The translations under genes were made by a program, and so were the position numbers. The notes under the pieces were generated by a model, which was given only the letters and a program-made list of their open reading frames with translations, did no database searches and was not told the DNA's origin. Shown one piece after another: positions 24,637 to 32,433 of a stretch of DNA of 64,000 bases. Source of the DNA: Paenibacillaceae bacterium GAS479 (lineage in GTDB: Bacteria; Bacillota; Bacilli; Paenibacillales; Paenibacillaceae); contig LT629764.1 of NCBI GenBank assembly GCA_900105225.1, forward strand, positions 3,554,501-3,618,500, written 5' to 3'. How positions within the stretch are numbered: position 1 is the stretch's first letter; every line of letters begins with the position of its first letter.

Positions 24637-25995
24637 TATCCCATCATTCGAGCCGTCTGAATCATCCAAGCCGGGATATGGCCTGCTGCTGCGGCTATTT
24701 TTGCCGCCGGGCTTGGCAGCGTTTTTAGCTGCCTTGCGGGCTGCTTTACTCTGCGTTTTGGACCGTTGCCGTCGGCCATCCGTCCCGCTCGGTTCTAATG
24801 ATCCGTCTCCAGTTGCTCTCGAACGGTCGGGGACGGCCTCGGACCAATCGAAGGTTCCTCCATAAGCTTCGTAAGTGTTGCTCGTCGCTGCTTGTCCTCT
24901 GCCGGAGCGCCCTCGACCTTTGCGAGAGGAGCTTCGGTCGGTGAGCAGATCGCCGGTCCAACCCTTATACCAGAGCCAAGCGTAAAGGACAGCTGCGAAC
25001 AGCACGATGGCAGTACATAGAATTACGAAGCCCCAGCGACTCTCCACCCCTGGCAAATAGCGGAAGTTGACGCCCCAGAGAGATCCGGCAATTGTCGGAG
25101 GGACGAACAAGGCGGTGAAGATGGTCAGTGTTTTCATAATGTCATTGCCCCGGAAGCTGGCGATAGCATCGTCCATCGCGATCAGTGTGTCTATCTCGAC
25201 GGTATAGCGGGTGAGCAGTGAATCTATTCTCTCCAGCTTATAGCTAAGCCGCTGGAAAGCCGCTGTCCCCATGAGCTCGTCCATGTAAGCTTCCTTGGCG
25301 GAATCCTGCACTTCCTGGATGGCAAGGAATTGATGAGTCCAATGAAGCAGTTCATGTCTCAGCTCAAAAATGACTGGCAAAAGGGCGGTTCGGTTGCGTC
25401 TGCGCACCGATTCTTCAAGCTTCGTGAGCTTTCGCTCGTAGTCGTCGAGTCCGCTATGGAATACTTCCAGCATAGCCCCAAGCAGAACGAGAAAAGCTTC
25501 TTGAGCGGTGACGCAACTCTCCAGTGAGGAGGACCAGGTACTGGCCTGTAGCCGCAAAGGAAGCCGTGGATCTTCATGCCAGGTGACCAGGCGATTGCCA
25601 CAAAGCCAGAAATGCATCGGCTGCAGGCTGCTGCTCTGTTCGGTCGGCTGAATCATTACGGTGCCAGACAGTAATGGTTTGCCAGCCTCGTCGAGAGCGT
25701 AGCTGACCTGATTGTGGCGTCTGCCAGTAGCTTCACGAATCCAGGGACCGCAGAAGGGCAACTCAAGAGCCAGCTGGCCGGCCCCAAGCATGTGGGGCTC
25801 TGCCGTTTCTGCGTACGCCTTGTGCGCTGCGGTTATTGGCCCCTTGTCAGTTGCGGCAGGGCGGCTCTTACGCTGCGAGCGCGAAAGGGGAGTGGGAGGC
25901 GCGACATTGACTGCTGCGGGAACAGACAGACTTCGTTCTTCCTGGATAATATGCCATTCCCAGCCGGTCTCGTATCGCAGCTTGCGATGAATCAT
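24634..25995 (-). CDS. CorA-family divalent-cation transporter with variant GVN motif
   Basis: 453 residues; ATG preceded by AAGGAGG. The N-terminal cytoplasmic funnel is followed by a long helix (L-D-D-Y-E-R-K-L-T-K-L-E-E-S-V), then two transmembrane helices near residues 300-355. The pore signature is L-W-G-V-N-F-R-Y-L-P-G, where canonical CorA has G-M-N, so ion selectivity may differ (Zn or another metal, or efflux). The ~100-residue C-terminal tail is Ser/Arg/Lys-rich with K-A-A-R-K-A-A-K-N-A-A-K, an unusual extension since CorA normally ends just after the second helix. The role in Mg2+ or other metal transport is inferred from family. Confidence 0.78.
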   Translation of the reverse strand: MIHRKLRYETGWEWHIIQEERSLSVPAAVNVAPPTPLSRSQRKSRPAATDKGPITAAHKAYAETAEPHMLGAGQLALELPFCGPWIREATGRRHNQVSYALDEAGKPLLSGTVMIQPTEQSSSLQPMHFWLCGNRLVTWHEDPRLPLRLQASTWSSSLESCVTAQEAFLVLLGAMLEVFHSGLDDYERKLTKLEESVRRRNRTALLPVIFELRHELLHWTHQFLAIQEVQDSAKEAYMDELMGTAAFQRLSYKLERIDSLLTRYTVEIDTLIAMDDAIASFRGNDIMKTLTIFTALFVPPTIAGSLWGVNFRYLPGVESRWGFVILCTAIVLFAAVLYAWLWYKGWTGDLLTDRSSSRKGRGRSGRGQAATSNTYEAYGGTFDWSEAVPDRSRATGDGSLEPSGTDGRRQRSKTQSKAARKAAKNAAKPGGKNSRSSRPYPGLDDSDGSNDGI

Positions 25996-26296
25996 AGGTG
26001 TCGCGCCTCCTTCCGTTTAAGGTTAATCAATCTTCAACATCATACCCCGAAGAGCCGCCTCTTACAACTAATGGGAGCAGGTGTCGAGGGCGTTTAGTCG
26101 AGCCTAAACAGGCTGAATCTCACTCGTGAATTGTCGTAAAGTGGTATAATTTGCCCATTGGAAAATGCTACTCTACGCTTCGCAGAAGCCACGCAGCTCC
26201 CAACCCGCACTACCCCGAGCAATAACAAAGGCCGCATCCGTCGAAGCCGGATACGGCCTTAAGTGCGTGCTGGAGAATCTGCCAACAAGAAGTGAC
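25996..26296. other. Intergenic stretch between corA-like gene and sigB
   Basis: Holds the sigB terminator (26228-26260) and, on the plus strand, a TGGTATAAT extended -10 element at 26142-26150 with no gene downstream of it. Confidence 0.4.
26228..26260 (-). terminator. Intrinsic terminator of the rsbVW-sigB operon
   Basis: Minus strand: AAGGCCGTATCCGG ... CGGATGCGGCCTTTGTT. Confidence 0.75.
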
Positions 26297-27079
26297 TCAA
26301 CTCTCATCGTAGGGCTGTCCATCCTCAGACAGAAGTCGCTTAAGCTTATCGATCGCGCGTCGTTGGATACGCGATATGCTCATCTGGGAGACGCCAAGTC
26401 GATCAGCGATCAGCCGCTGCGGAATACCTTCTTCGAAGGCCAACTGCAGTACCTGCTGTTCCTCTGGCTTGAGTTGCTCCAGTGCGGACTGAAGGTCCAT
26501 CTTTTTGTCCACGGAATCGAAGTCATCTGCTTGAGAGCCAATCAGCTCGCCGAGCGTCGTTGTACTTTCATCCTCGGAAATAGGTGTATCCAGCGAAATG
26601 TAATGATATAAGTCCCGTCCGCCGAGAATTTCCAGTGTTTCTTCCACTGAAAGCTCCATCCGTTCGGCGATTTCTTCTACACGTGGAGATCGCTCAAGGC
26701 GTACCGTTAGCTCATCGATAGCTTGCTGAACGGCGATGCCCTTCTCCTTAATACGGCGCGGTACCTGAATATACCAGGATTTGTCGCGCAGGTAGTTTTT
26801 CATATGGCCGATAATGCTCTTCATGGCATAGGGCTCGAACTGCACCCCGAGCGAAGCATCGAATTGTGCAAAGAGACGAAGTAGCGCCATTTGGCCTACC
26901 TGATACAGATCCTCATACAAGTCTGGACGGTTCCGGGCAATTTTGCCGGAAGCCATCTTAACCATCGGCTCATAATGGTTTATGAGCATCGTGGCTATTT
27001 CGTTGTTGGGATTGTTCTGGTATTCCAGAATAAGAGCTGTCCCCGCTTGAGAGGATTGGCTGGCCGGTTGCATGGTCAT
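26297..27079 (-). CDS. sigB: RNA polymerase sigma factor SigB
   Basis: 260 residues, a group-3 sigma-70 factor. Region 2 contains D-L-Y-Q-V-G-Q-M-A-L-L-R and F-x-P-Y-A-M-K-S-I-I-G-H-M-K-N-Y-L-R-D. Region 3 starts V-P-R-R-I-K-E-K-G. Region 4 contains L-K-P-E-E-Q-Q-V-L-Q-L-A and a helix-turn-helix Q-R-L-I-A-D-R-L-G-V-S-Q-M-S-I-S-R-I-Q. Its ATG overlaps the rsbW stop by 4 nt. A GTTTCA-N13-GGGTTA promoter before rsbV implies positive autoregulation. It directs general-stress gene expression, and nearby stress genes carry matching promoters. Confidence 0.93.
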   Translation of the reverse strand: MTMQPASQSSQAGTALILEYQNNPNNEIATMLINHYEPMVKMASGKIARNRPDLYEDLYQVGQMALLRLFAQFDASLGVQFEPYAMKSIIGHMKNYLRDKSWYIQVPRRIKEKGIAVQQAIDELTVRLERSPRVEEIAERMELSVEETLEILGGRDLYHYISLDTPISEDESTTTLGELIGSQADDFDSVDKKMDLQSALEQLKPEEQQVLQLAFEEGIPQRLIADRLGVSQMSISRIQRRAIDKLKRLLSEDGQPYDES

Positions 27080-27534
27080 GCCATCTCCCCACTTTTTTCC
27101 AGGCGTTTGGTAAGAACTACCTCCGTCCCTTTTTCGCTTCGAACTTCGACTTCATCCATAAGAGCTTGCATCAGGTAAAGGCCAAGGCCTCCTGCCTGAA
27201 TATCTTGAATGGACTTGCCATGCAAAGGCTCAGATTTTTGAGCGACAGACGCAGCATCGAAGCTATGGCCTTCATCTTTGACGACAATGGACAGGGAATC
27301 CACCGTGCGAACGAAGCTTACTTCCATCTCGCCGTGAGGCTCGGTGTCAAGACGTCCGGCGTATGCGTACAGAACGGCATTGTTGCAAGCTTCCGACACG
27401 GCAACCTTCATATCCTCGATTTCCTCGTACGTAAACCCTATTTTCGTGGCTACTCCGTACAGAGTAAGCCGGATGAGATCCAGATAATCGGATTTTGCCG
27501 GCAGTTTGAGCGTAATTTTTTCATCAGCAGTCAT
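27076..27534 (-). CDS. rsbW: Anti-sigma-B factor, serine kinase RsbW
   Basis: 152 residues of the HATPase_c_2 type. N-box S-E-A-C-N-N-A-V-L-Y-A-Y, then V-K-D-E-G-H-S-F-D and the glycine-rich lid G-G-L-G-L-Y-L-M-Q-A-L-M-D. It binds SigB and also phosphorylates RsbV, switching partners on ATP state. Located between rsbV (34-nt gap) and sigB (4-nt overlap), the canonical order. In Bacillus the kinase has the same length and motif order. Confidence 0.93.
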   Translation of the reverse strand: MTADEKITLKLPAKSDYLDLIRLTLYGVATKIGFTYEEIEDMKVAVSEACNNAVLYAYAGRLDTEPHGEMEVSFVRTVDSLSIVVKDEGHSFDAASVAQKSEPLHGKSIQDIQAGGLGLYLMQALMDEVEVRSEKGTEVVLTKRLEKSGEMA

Positions 27535-27568
27535 GATTCAGTTCGGTCCTTTCTAGGCGCTGGAGGCT

Positions 27569-27889
27569 TCAGGATTTGGTGAGGAATGTGGTGATGCCGG
27601 TCATGTCGAAAAGTTTGCGAATGCCAGGCGGTATCGCTTCGACTTCGAACGGAGCGTTCTTGGCGTGACGAGCTTTGAGAACAGAGACAAAAATGCCGAT
27701 GCCGGTGCTGTCGATATATTTGAGATCTCTCAGGTTAAGGATCAATTCCCGATCCGTCAGTTCCATGAGTGGAGCCATTGCGGCGCGTAGCTGGGAAGCG
27801 GAATCAAGATCGAGCTCTCCGCTCAGGTAGACGATACAGCGTCCTTCCTGAGTCTCGGTGCGTAGTTGGAACTTCTCATTCTGGTTCAT
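27569..27889 (-). CDS. rsbV: Anti-anti-sigma factor RsbV (STAS)
   Basis: 106 residues with a single STAS domain; the phosphorylation site is the Ser in Y-I-D-S-T-G-I-G-I-F (about residue 62). Unphosphorylated RsbV sequesters RsbW and frees SigB. The first gene of the operon; its promoter at 27951-27976 fits sigma-B. No rsbR/S/T or rsbX is adjacent, so the input probably comes from a free-standing phosphatase such as the gene at 23406. Confidence 0.93.
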   Translation of the reverse strand: MNQNEKFQLRTETQEGRCIVYLSGELDLDSASQLRAAMAPLMELTDRELILNLRDLKYIDSTGIGIFVSVLKARHAKNAPFEVEAIPPGIRKLFDMTGITTFLTKS

Positions 27890-27950
27890 AGATCCCTCTC
27901 CTGATTAAGTGTCTTAGCAACTTAATTGTTTATAAGTTCATAAGTAGATA

Positions 27951-27976
27951 ATAACCCGCTCGAGAACTCTTGAAAC
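27951..27976 (-). promoter_or_regulatory. Sigma-B autoregulatory promoter before rsbV
   Basis: Minus strand: GTTTCA (27976-27971), 13-nt spacer, GGGTTAT (27957-27951); 62 nt from the rsbV start codon. Confidence 0.75.
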
Positions 27977-28023
27977 GTCTGAAACAACATAAATATAGAA
28001 TTTTTTTTTAATTCCAGAAATCG

Positions 28024-28048
28024 GTTTTTTCTATACCAGCAAGGGTAA
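28024..28048 (+). promoter_or_regulatory. Sigma-B-type promoter before the 51-aa protein and YflT-like gene
   Basis: GTTTTT, 13-nt spacer, GGGTAA, 40 nt upstream of the small gene's start codon and divergent from the rsbV promoter. Confidence 0.65.
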
Positions 28049-28087
28049 TACAGCATTAAGCAATGAAATCCAGAGGAGGTCAAGACC

Positions 28088-28243
28088 ATGGACAATCGGA
28101 ATGTGCAAGTGGAGGAAAGGCATGTGGAGCATAGATCGGATTCCAGTCTGGTAGCATCAACATTTATTAAATACGCGGCATACATCATTATTTTCTTCGG
28201 TGTACTGTACTTCTTAATAAAATATATCATCCCCATGTTCTAA
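28088..28243 (+). CDS. 51-residue single-helix membrane protein
   Basis: ATG 28088 follows AGGAGGT by 8 nt; stop TAA at 28241. The N-terminal half is charged (V-Q-V-E-E-R-H-V-E-H-R-S-D-S-S), followed by one long hydrophobic helix (A-A-Y-I-I-I-F-F-G-V-L-Y-F-L-I-K-Y-I-I). I do not recognise the family. It is placed directly after a sigma-B-type promoter and before a YflT-like stress gene, so it is probably a small stress-induced membrane protein. A strong ribosome site supports real translation. Confidence 0.72.
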   Translation: MDNRNVQVEERHVEHRSDSSLVASTFIKYAAYIIIFFGVLYFLIKYIIPMF

Positions 28244-28346
28244 TGGATGCCAGGCTAATGGGCTGGGCATAGTGAGGTAGAACAACCTTCTCGGTGCCCA
28301 ATGGCGACCTTTTTGAACATGCACTTAAATAAGGAGGAGAGCAACC

Positions 28347-28889
28347 ATGAGCAAAACAATTGCGATATTCGACAACCAGCAGGATGCGGTGAATGCCGTT
28401 CAGGCACTGCGTGGCGGCGGATTTACACCCGATGAGATCAAAGTGGTGGGACGCGACCGGGATTCCGTACGTTTCATTGAAGCGGATACCGATGTGCATG
28501 CAGATGAGCTGCAGGAAATTCGGGATGCCCGTAGCGGAGACGGAGCCTACATTCCGGGAGACGGTTTTATTGTAGGAGCTGCCCCAATGGGCGGAGGTAC
28601 GGTGTCCGGTACCGGAGTAGCCCCCTATTTGGGGGGAGCCTATCCGGCTGTTGTAGGCGGAGTTTTGGGCGGCGGCGATACGACGTTCGAGGATATTTTT
28701 AAGGATCTTGGTTTGAATAAAAATGATGCTGAGCGCTGCCGCGATGCCATTTCGGAAGGGAGCATCGTTGTAGTTGCAGAGCGTGAAGACGGCTCGGACG
28801 CCGATTTTGTAGCAGACGGCCCGACCGACGATGCGCTTGGCGGTGCCGAGACGATTCTTCGCTCCAACGGTGCAACGACTATTTTGTAA
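28347..28889 (+). CDS. General stress protein, YflT / GSP17M-like
   Basis: 180 residues with GGAGGAGAG before the ATG. The N-terminal half matches the heat-induced YflT domain: K-T-I-A-I-F-D-N-Q-Q-D-A-V-N-A-V-Q-A-L and a glycine-rich centre (G-G-G-T-V-S-G-T-G-V-A-P-Y-L-G-G-A-Y) resembling a short membrane-interacting or soluble turn. Then comes D-A-E-R-C-R-D-A-I-S-E-G-S-I-V-V-V-A, the characteristic closing strand. Family members belong to the sigma-B regulon in Bacillus. It probably shares the 28024 promoter with the 51-aa gene. Biochemical function is unknown. Confidence 0.82.
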   Translation: MSKTIAIFDNQQDAVNAVQALRGGGFTPDEIKVVGRDRDSVRFIEADTDVHADELQEIRDARSGDGAYIPGDGFIVGAAPMGGGTVSGTGVAPYLGGAYPAVVGGVLGGGDTTFEDIFKDLGLNKNDAERCRDAISEGSIVVVAEREDGSDADFVADGPTDDALGGAETILRSNGATTIL

Positions 28890-28908
28890 ACCAATGGCTT
28901 CAACTAAC

Positions 28909-28949
28909 AAAGCGGAATCGCGCCCACAAGGGTGATGATTCCGCTTTTT
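28909..28949. terminator. Bidirectional terminator after the YflT-like gene
   Basis: AAAGCGGAATC ... GATTCCGCTTTTT; between genes converging from 28889 and 28986. Confidence 0.85.
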
Positions 28950-28985
28950 ACGTGGAGTTGCGCAGCGAGTTCCGGTGCTACATTT

Positions 28986-30218
28986 CTAAGCCTCTGCCAG
29001 CGAAGGTCGCGTCAGGCCGACTATTTTCTCCAGCGGATGGCTCTCTCCCTGGATGAGATCGCGCAGCATATGGGCGGCCATCATGCTGTAGACGGTTCCA
29101 TTACCGCCATAGCCAAGGCAGTAGTAGACGTTGTGAAGGGATGGATCGCGGCCGATAAAAGGCAAATTGTCCCGCGATTCTCCGAATACTGCGCTCCATT
29201 CGTAGTCCAATTTGCTGTCTAGCATAGGGAAAAGTTCGGCAAGCTGCTTCGAAAGCTTTTCGATGCGCTTTTGGCGCGCTGCCTCGCCTTGCACAGGATG
29301 GGGATTTTCCTCATCAAGTCCGCCAATGACGATTCGTCCATCAACCGTTGTGCGCAAATACAAATAGGGACGGGCCGTCTCCCAGATCATCATCCCCTGA
29401 TGCCAAGGAGCAAGCGAATGCTGAATTCCGGTCACACCGGCAAAAGATCGATTAATCGCCGCCTTGACTAGCTTGCCGCGTAACTCCTCCGGCTCGTAGC
29501 CGACGGCATAAATGACATGATCCGCCTCTACGACGGAGCCGTCGGCTGCCTCAAGCCGATGTTTGCCGTCTTTCCCGGATGAATGACGTACAATATCGGT
29601 ATGTTCACGGATAAGAAGCCCGTCTGCAACTGCGGCGCGGGACATGGCTTGAACGAATTGATAAGGATTCACTTCAGCATCGCCGCTCGTAACGATCGCG
29701 CCTGGCTTGCGGAATGGGAAGCGGGCGGCAATGTCGTCCGGCTCCCAGTAATCGACGGCAAAGCCATTCTCATCCAGCAACTTGTATTCCTGGCGCAGCT
29801 TGGGCAGATCCTGCTCGGAGCTGGCGTAATACAAGCTGCGTTGTCGACGAAAGCCCGTTTCGCCTGGAAGAGTGCTCGCTACAAGAGCGAGCTGCTCTAC
29901 GGCATGAACACAGGCCTGGTAAAAGTGGACAGCGTCTTTTTTGCCGATCTGCTCGACCAGTTCTAACAGCATGACGTCATTGGAAAATTGGAGCAGTCCC
30001 GTATTGGCCGAAGTGCTTGCTCCTGCCACTTTCTCCCGCTCGATGACGCAAGCGGAGATGCCGCTGCGGGCAAGCACGAGTCCGCAGCTAATGCCGGACA
30101 TACCGCCGCCAATGATGGCGACTTGCACATTTTCCTGGCCTTGCAGGGTGGGATATTCCTCTACATGGGTCATCGTAAGCGGCCAAAACAACTTGCCTGT
30201 GTGATGGTCAATCATCAT
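28986..30218 (-). CDS. FAD-dependent oxidoreductase (DAO family)
   Basis: 410 residues; AGGAG 7 nt before the first of two tandem ATGs. The dinucleotide fold V-A-I-I-G-G-G-M-S-G-I-S-C-G lies at residues ~33-46, with E-R-E at the end of the second strand. Late FAD-contacting motifs include V-I-Y-A-V-G-Y-E-P and Y-Y-C-L-G-Y-G-G-N-G. Relatives of this glycine/D-amino-acid oxidase subgroup often carry a C-terminal Rieske domain (YhfW type), which is absent here. The substrate is likely a secondary amine or amino acid but cannot be fixed. Single-gene unit between two hairpin terminators. Confidence 0.83.
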   Translation of the reverse strand: MMIDHHTGKLFWPLTMTHVEEYPTLQGQENVQVAIIGGGMSGISCGLVLARSGISACVIEREKVAGASTSANTGLLQFSNDVMLLELVEQIGKKDAVHFYQACVHAVEQLALVASTLPGETGFRRQRSLYYASSEQDLPKLRQEYKLLDENGFAVDYWEPDDIAARFPFRKPGAIVTSGDAEVNPYQFVQAMSRAAVADGLLIREHTDIVRHSSGKDGKHRLEAADGSVVEADHVIYAVGYEPEELRGKLVKAAINRSFAGVTGIQHSLAPWHQGMMIWETARPYLYLRTTVDGRIVIGGLDEENPHPVQGEAARQKRIEKLSKQLAELFPMLDSKLDYEWSAVFGESRDNLPFIGRDPSLHNVYYCLGYGGNGTVYSMMAAHMLRDLIQGESHPLEKIVGLTRPSLAEA

Positions 30219-30282
30219 TAATCAGCTCCTGAAGTTAATATGACCCATGACGTATGCTATTTATTACTGCCGGGAACAGGCA

Positions 30283-30320
30283 GCAGCCCCGCCTTCATCC
30301 GTAGATGAAGGCGGGGCTGC
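30283..30320 (-). terminator. Long perfect hairpin upstream of the oxidoreductase gene
   Basis: GCAGCCCCGCCTTCATC - CGTA - GATGAAGGCGGGGCTGC, a 17-bp perfect stem 22 nt after the end of the 30342 gene. There is no clear T-tract. Confidence 0.65.
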
Positions 30321-30341
30321 ATCCATATGCTGAAAACCCGG

Positions 30342-30542
30342 CTACTCTTGAATAGGATCCGGCACCAAGCCCTCTTCTTCCAGCTCGGCGTTAGTTTGAA
30401 CGCGTTCCATGTCATTCCCGAGTCTTTTCATATCCTGCTCGTCCTGAACCATGGACCCGTTCTGTGCATCCTCAACATCCCGATGCGGGGTGCCAGCCTG
30501 TCCGTCGCTGAGAGGGGTAGCTTCCTTATCGCGGTCGCTCAT
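30342..30542 (-). CDS. Small acidic hydrophilic protein, 66 aa
   Basis: ATG with GGAGCAAATAGG upstream. Composition is strongly polar (D-R-D-K-E-A-T-P, D-E-Q-D-M-K-R-L-G-N-D-M-E-R), without hydrophobic stretches, and probably disordered. Family not recognised. It follows the YtxH-type gene by 12 nt and should be co-transcribed, ending at a perfect hairpin. Comparable small hydrophilic proteins accompany stress genes in Bacillales, so a stress role is a reasonable guess only. Confidence 0.65.
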   Translation of the reverse strand: MSDRDKEATPLSDGQAGTPHRDVEDAQNGSMVQDEQDMKRLGNDMERVQTNAELEEEGLVPDPIQE

Positions 30543-30554
30543 CCTATTTGCTCC

Positions 30555-31037
30555 TTAGTTGGAGAAGTTTGAGCCGGTAACGGAATTGGTCGACTTCATG
30601 GCGTCGTTCCGATTGTCGGCCGCTTCTTTTTTGATGTTATCCATATGGCGGTTTGCTTCGGAGGTCACCTGATTTGCATGATCCTTTACCTCGGCCACGG
30701 CTTCCTTCGTCTCAGCTACTGCGGTTGCCGCTGTTTCCTTGATGGCATCCTGTTGAATTAGAGCTGCATCTTTGGCTTTGATGGCGATTTCTTGCACCTT
30801 GGAGCCGATAGCGGAAGCCTTCTCGCCGCAAACTACTGCCGTAGACTTGGCCTGTTCGGCTAGCAAAGTACCTTGTCGCTTGGCGTAATCCGCAGCGTCA
30901 GATGATTTACGAGCAATATCGGAGCGAAGCTCCTTGCCTGCTTTTGGAGCAAAAAGAAGCGCTGCTGCCGCACCAATTGCTCCACCGATCAGAATCCCTT
31001 TTGTGACGCCGCTACCCTTGACTGTTTCGTTTGCCAT
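30555..31037 (-). CDS. YtxH-domain general stress protein
   Basis: 160 residues with AAAGGAG before the ATG. The N-terminus has the YtxH glycine/alanine transmembrane segment, G-I-L-I-G-G-A-I-G-A-A-A-A-L-L-F-A-P-K-A-G-K-E-L-R. A long amphipathic alanine/lysine-rich helix follows (A-E-Q-A-K-S-T-A, A-V-A-E-T-K-E-A-V-A-E-V-K), resembling LEA/apolipoprotein-like stress proteins. YtxH proteins are sigma-B/sigma-H-dependent in Bacillus. A GTTTAA box occurs upstream (minus strand, 31078-31073) but without a matching GGGTAT, so sigma-B control is not shown. Confidence 0.82.
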   Translation of the reverse strand: MANETVKGSGVTKGILIGGAIGAAAALLFAPKAGKELRSDIARKSSDAADYAKRQGTLLAEQAKSTAVVCGEKASAIGSKVQEIAIKAKDAALIQQDAIKETAATAVAETKEAVAEVKDHANQVTSEANRHMDNIKKEAADNRNDAMKSTNSVTGSNFSN

Positions 31038-31132
31038 AACCGTTCATCTCCTTTAGTCGTTGTTGATGATGATTAAACGTATTTGAGGGGCTTGAAACGT
31101 TGGGGGTCAGGTGGTGAAGGTATGCTGAGGAC

Positions 31133-31141
31133 TGGTATAAT
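31133..31141 (+). promoter_or_regulatory. Extended -10 promoter for the asparaginase gene
   Basis: TGGTATAAT fits TGnTATAAT; the -35 region is poor, as is common with extended -10 promoters. It lies 77 nt before the start codon. Confidence 0.5.
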
Positions 31142-31217
31142 GGATTGCTACCTGAGGAAAAACACTTTATATATAGGTATTTACATAGGCTGAAAGCGAA
31201 AGGGAGCTTGACAGAAG

Positions 31218-32309
31218 ATGGAATCTATTCAGCATCGTTCACCTGGCGTGCCGCTATCGAGCACAAGCCGGGGTAAGTGGACCGAAAACATTCATACCGG
31301 CCATGTCGCTATCGTATCCACTCGAGCAGCATATGATTCCCAGGTGCTCGCCGCAGCAGGGAATCCGGAAGTCATGGTATTCATGCGCTCTACCGCCAAA
31401 CCGATTCAGGCTTCGGCTGGTGTAACAGCCGGCCTTATCGAGCATTACGGGCTGCCTGAAGCGGCCATCGCGCTCTTATCGGCTTCGCATCGTGGCGGGC
31501 CGGAGCATATTGAGCTGTTGGAGCGGATGCTGGAGCTGACGGGCGTTCGTGAGGAGCAGCTTGCTTTCCATGAAGATCTTCCGCTTGGTCAGGCTGAGCG
31601 TGATTTTGCGATGCGAGCAGGAGCGGTTCCGCGCAAGCTGTACCACACTTGCTCTGGCAAGCATATCGGGTTGTTGGCTTATTGCAAAATGATGGGGTGG
31701 TCACTGGAAGGTTACACGGACTTCAGCCATCCGCTGCAGGATCAACTGCTCCACTCGGTTGCTGCTTACACGGGTTTACAGCCCGCATCAATCGAGCGGG
31801 CAATAGACGGCTGCGGCCTGCCGGTATTCCGCATGCCGTTGTCCAGACTGGCGCTCGCCTATGCCAGGTTGGGAGATGCTTCACCGTATAAAAGCACGGA
31901 GGGCCCGCTGTCGGCAGCTCCCAGAATCGCCGCTGCCATGCAAGCTTGGCCGGATATGGTCGAGGGCGAGGGACGCCTAGCGACCGTGCTGCTGGAACAA
32001 GGCATCGTCGCCAAAAGCGGCGCCCAAGGCGTATTCGCGTTAGCTGTGCCCGCGGCGTCGCTTGGAGTCGCCATTCAAGTGGATGACGGCGGCGAGTCCG
32101 CTTGGCCGATCATAACGGCGGGGCTGCTGGATCAGCTCCGGCTCAATTTACCTGCGGCCGGAGTGCCGGCCAGCGAAAGGCCAGCGCTGGAGGGGCAGCT
32201 GTCCAGCGCCGCTGAGGCTGTGCGAGGGCAGTTCCCGGAGCGCATGTTCAGCTCCACAGGCGAAGAGACGGGTGCTCGCCAGACGCTGTTAAGCCTGGCA
32301 TGGGCATAA
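31218..32309 (+). CDS. Asparaginase, type II of the Rhizobium class (asparaginase_II family)
   Basis: 363 residues. This family is unrelated to E. coli AnsA/AnsB and hydrolyses asparagine to aspartate and ammonia through a Ser-Lys/Cys-Zn site. The expected residues are visible: R-S-T-A-K-P-I-Q-A (Ser and Lys, about residue 58), S-A-S-H-R-G-G (about 90), T-C-S-G-K-H-I-G (Cys and Lys, about 144) and D-G-C-G-L-P-V-F (second Cys, about 198). The ribosome site is weak (AGGGAGC, 11 nt upstream). A single gene, followed by an interspersed hairpin repeat. Confidence 0.88.
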   Translation: MESIQHRSPGVPLSSTSRGKWTENIHTGHVAIVSTRAAYDSQVLAAAGNPEVMVFMRSTAKPIQASAGVTAGLIEHYGLPEAAIALLSASHRGGPEHIELLERMLELTGVREEQLAFHEDLPLGQAERDFAMRAGAVPRKLYHTCSGKHIGLLAYCKMMGWSLEGYTDFSHPLQDQLLHSVAAYTGLQPASIERAIDGCGLPVFRMPLSRLALAYARLGDASPYKSTEGPLSAAPRIAAAMQAWPDMVEGEGRLATVLLEQGIVAKSGAQGVFALAVPAASLGVAIQVDDGGESAWPIITAGLLDQLRLNLPAAGVPASERPALEGQLSSAAEAVRGQFPERMFSSTGEETGARQTLLSLAWA

Positions 32310-32388
32310 CGCGGAAGGTTATTTTTCGTGGCTAATACGGAAAAGCAAGGGTAGAGCAACAGCGGTTTGCAACTGCTCATATACAAAC

Positions 32389-32433
32389 GGGGCTGTCCCA
32401 AAAGTCATCTTTAGATGATTTAGGGACGGCCCC
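32389..32433. repeat. Interspersed GGGGC-GTCCC hairpin, copy 1
   Basis: GGGGCTGTCCC ... GGGACGGCCCC with an inner CATCT/AGATG pairing. It resembles 47805-47848 in sequence and flank (GCCAGTACCATATA at 32450-32463) and 55135-55193 in design. It may also terminate the asparaginase transcript. Confidence 0.7.

Noticed and set aside
31054-31078. Sigma-B promoter for the YtxH gene
   Set aside because: A GTTTAA box is present on the minus strand but no GGGTAT-like box lies 12-15 nt downstream.
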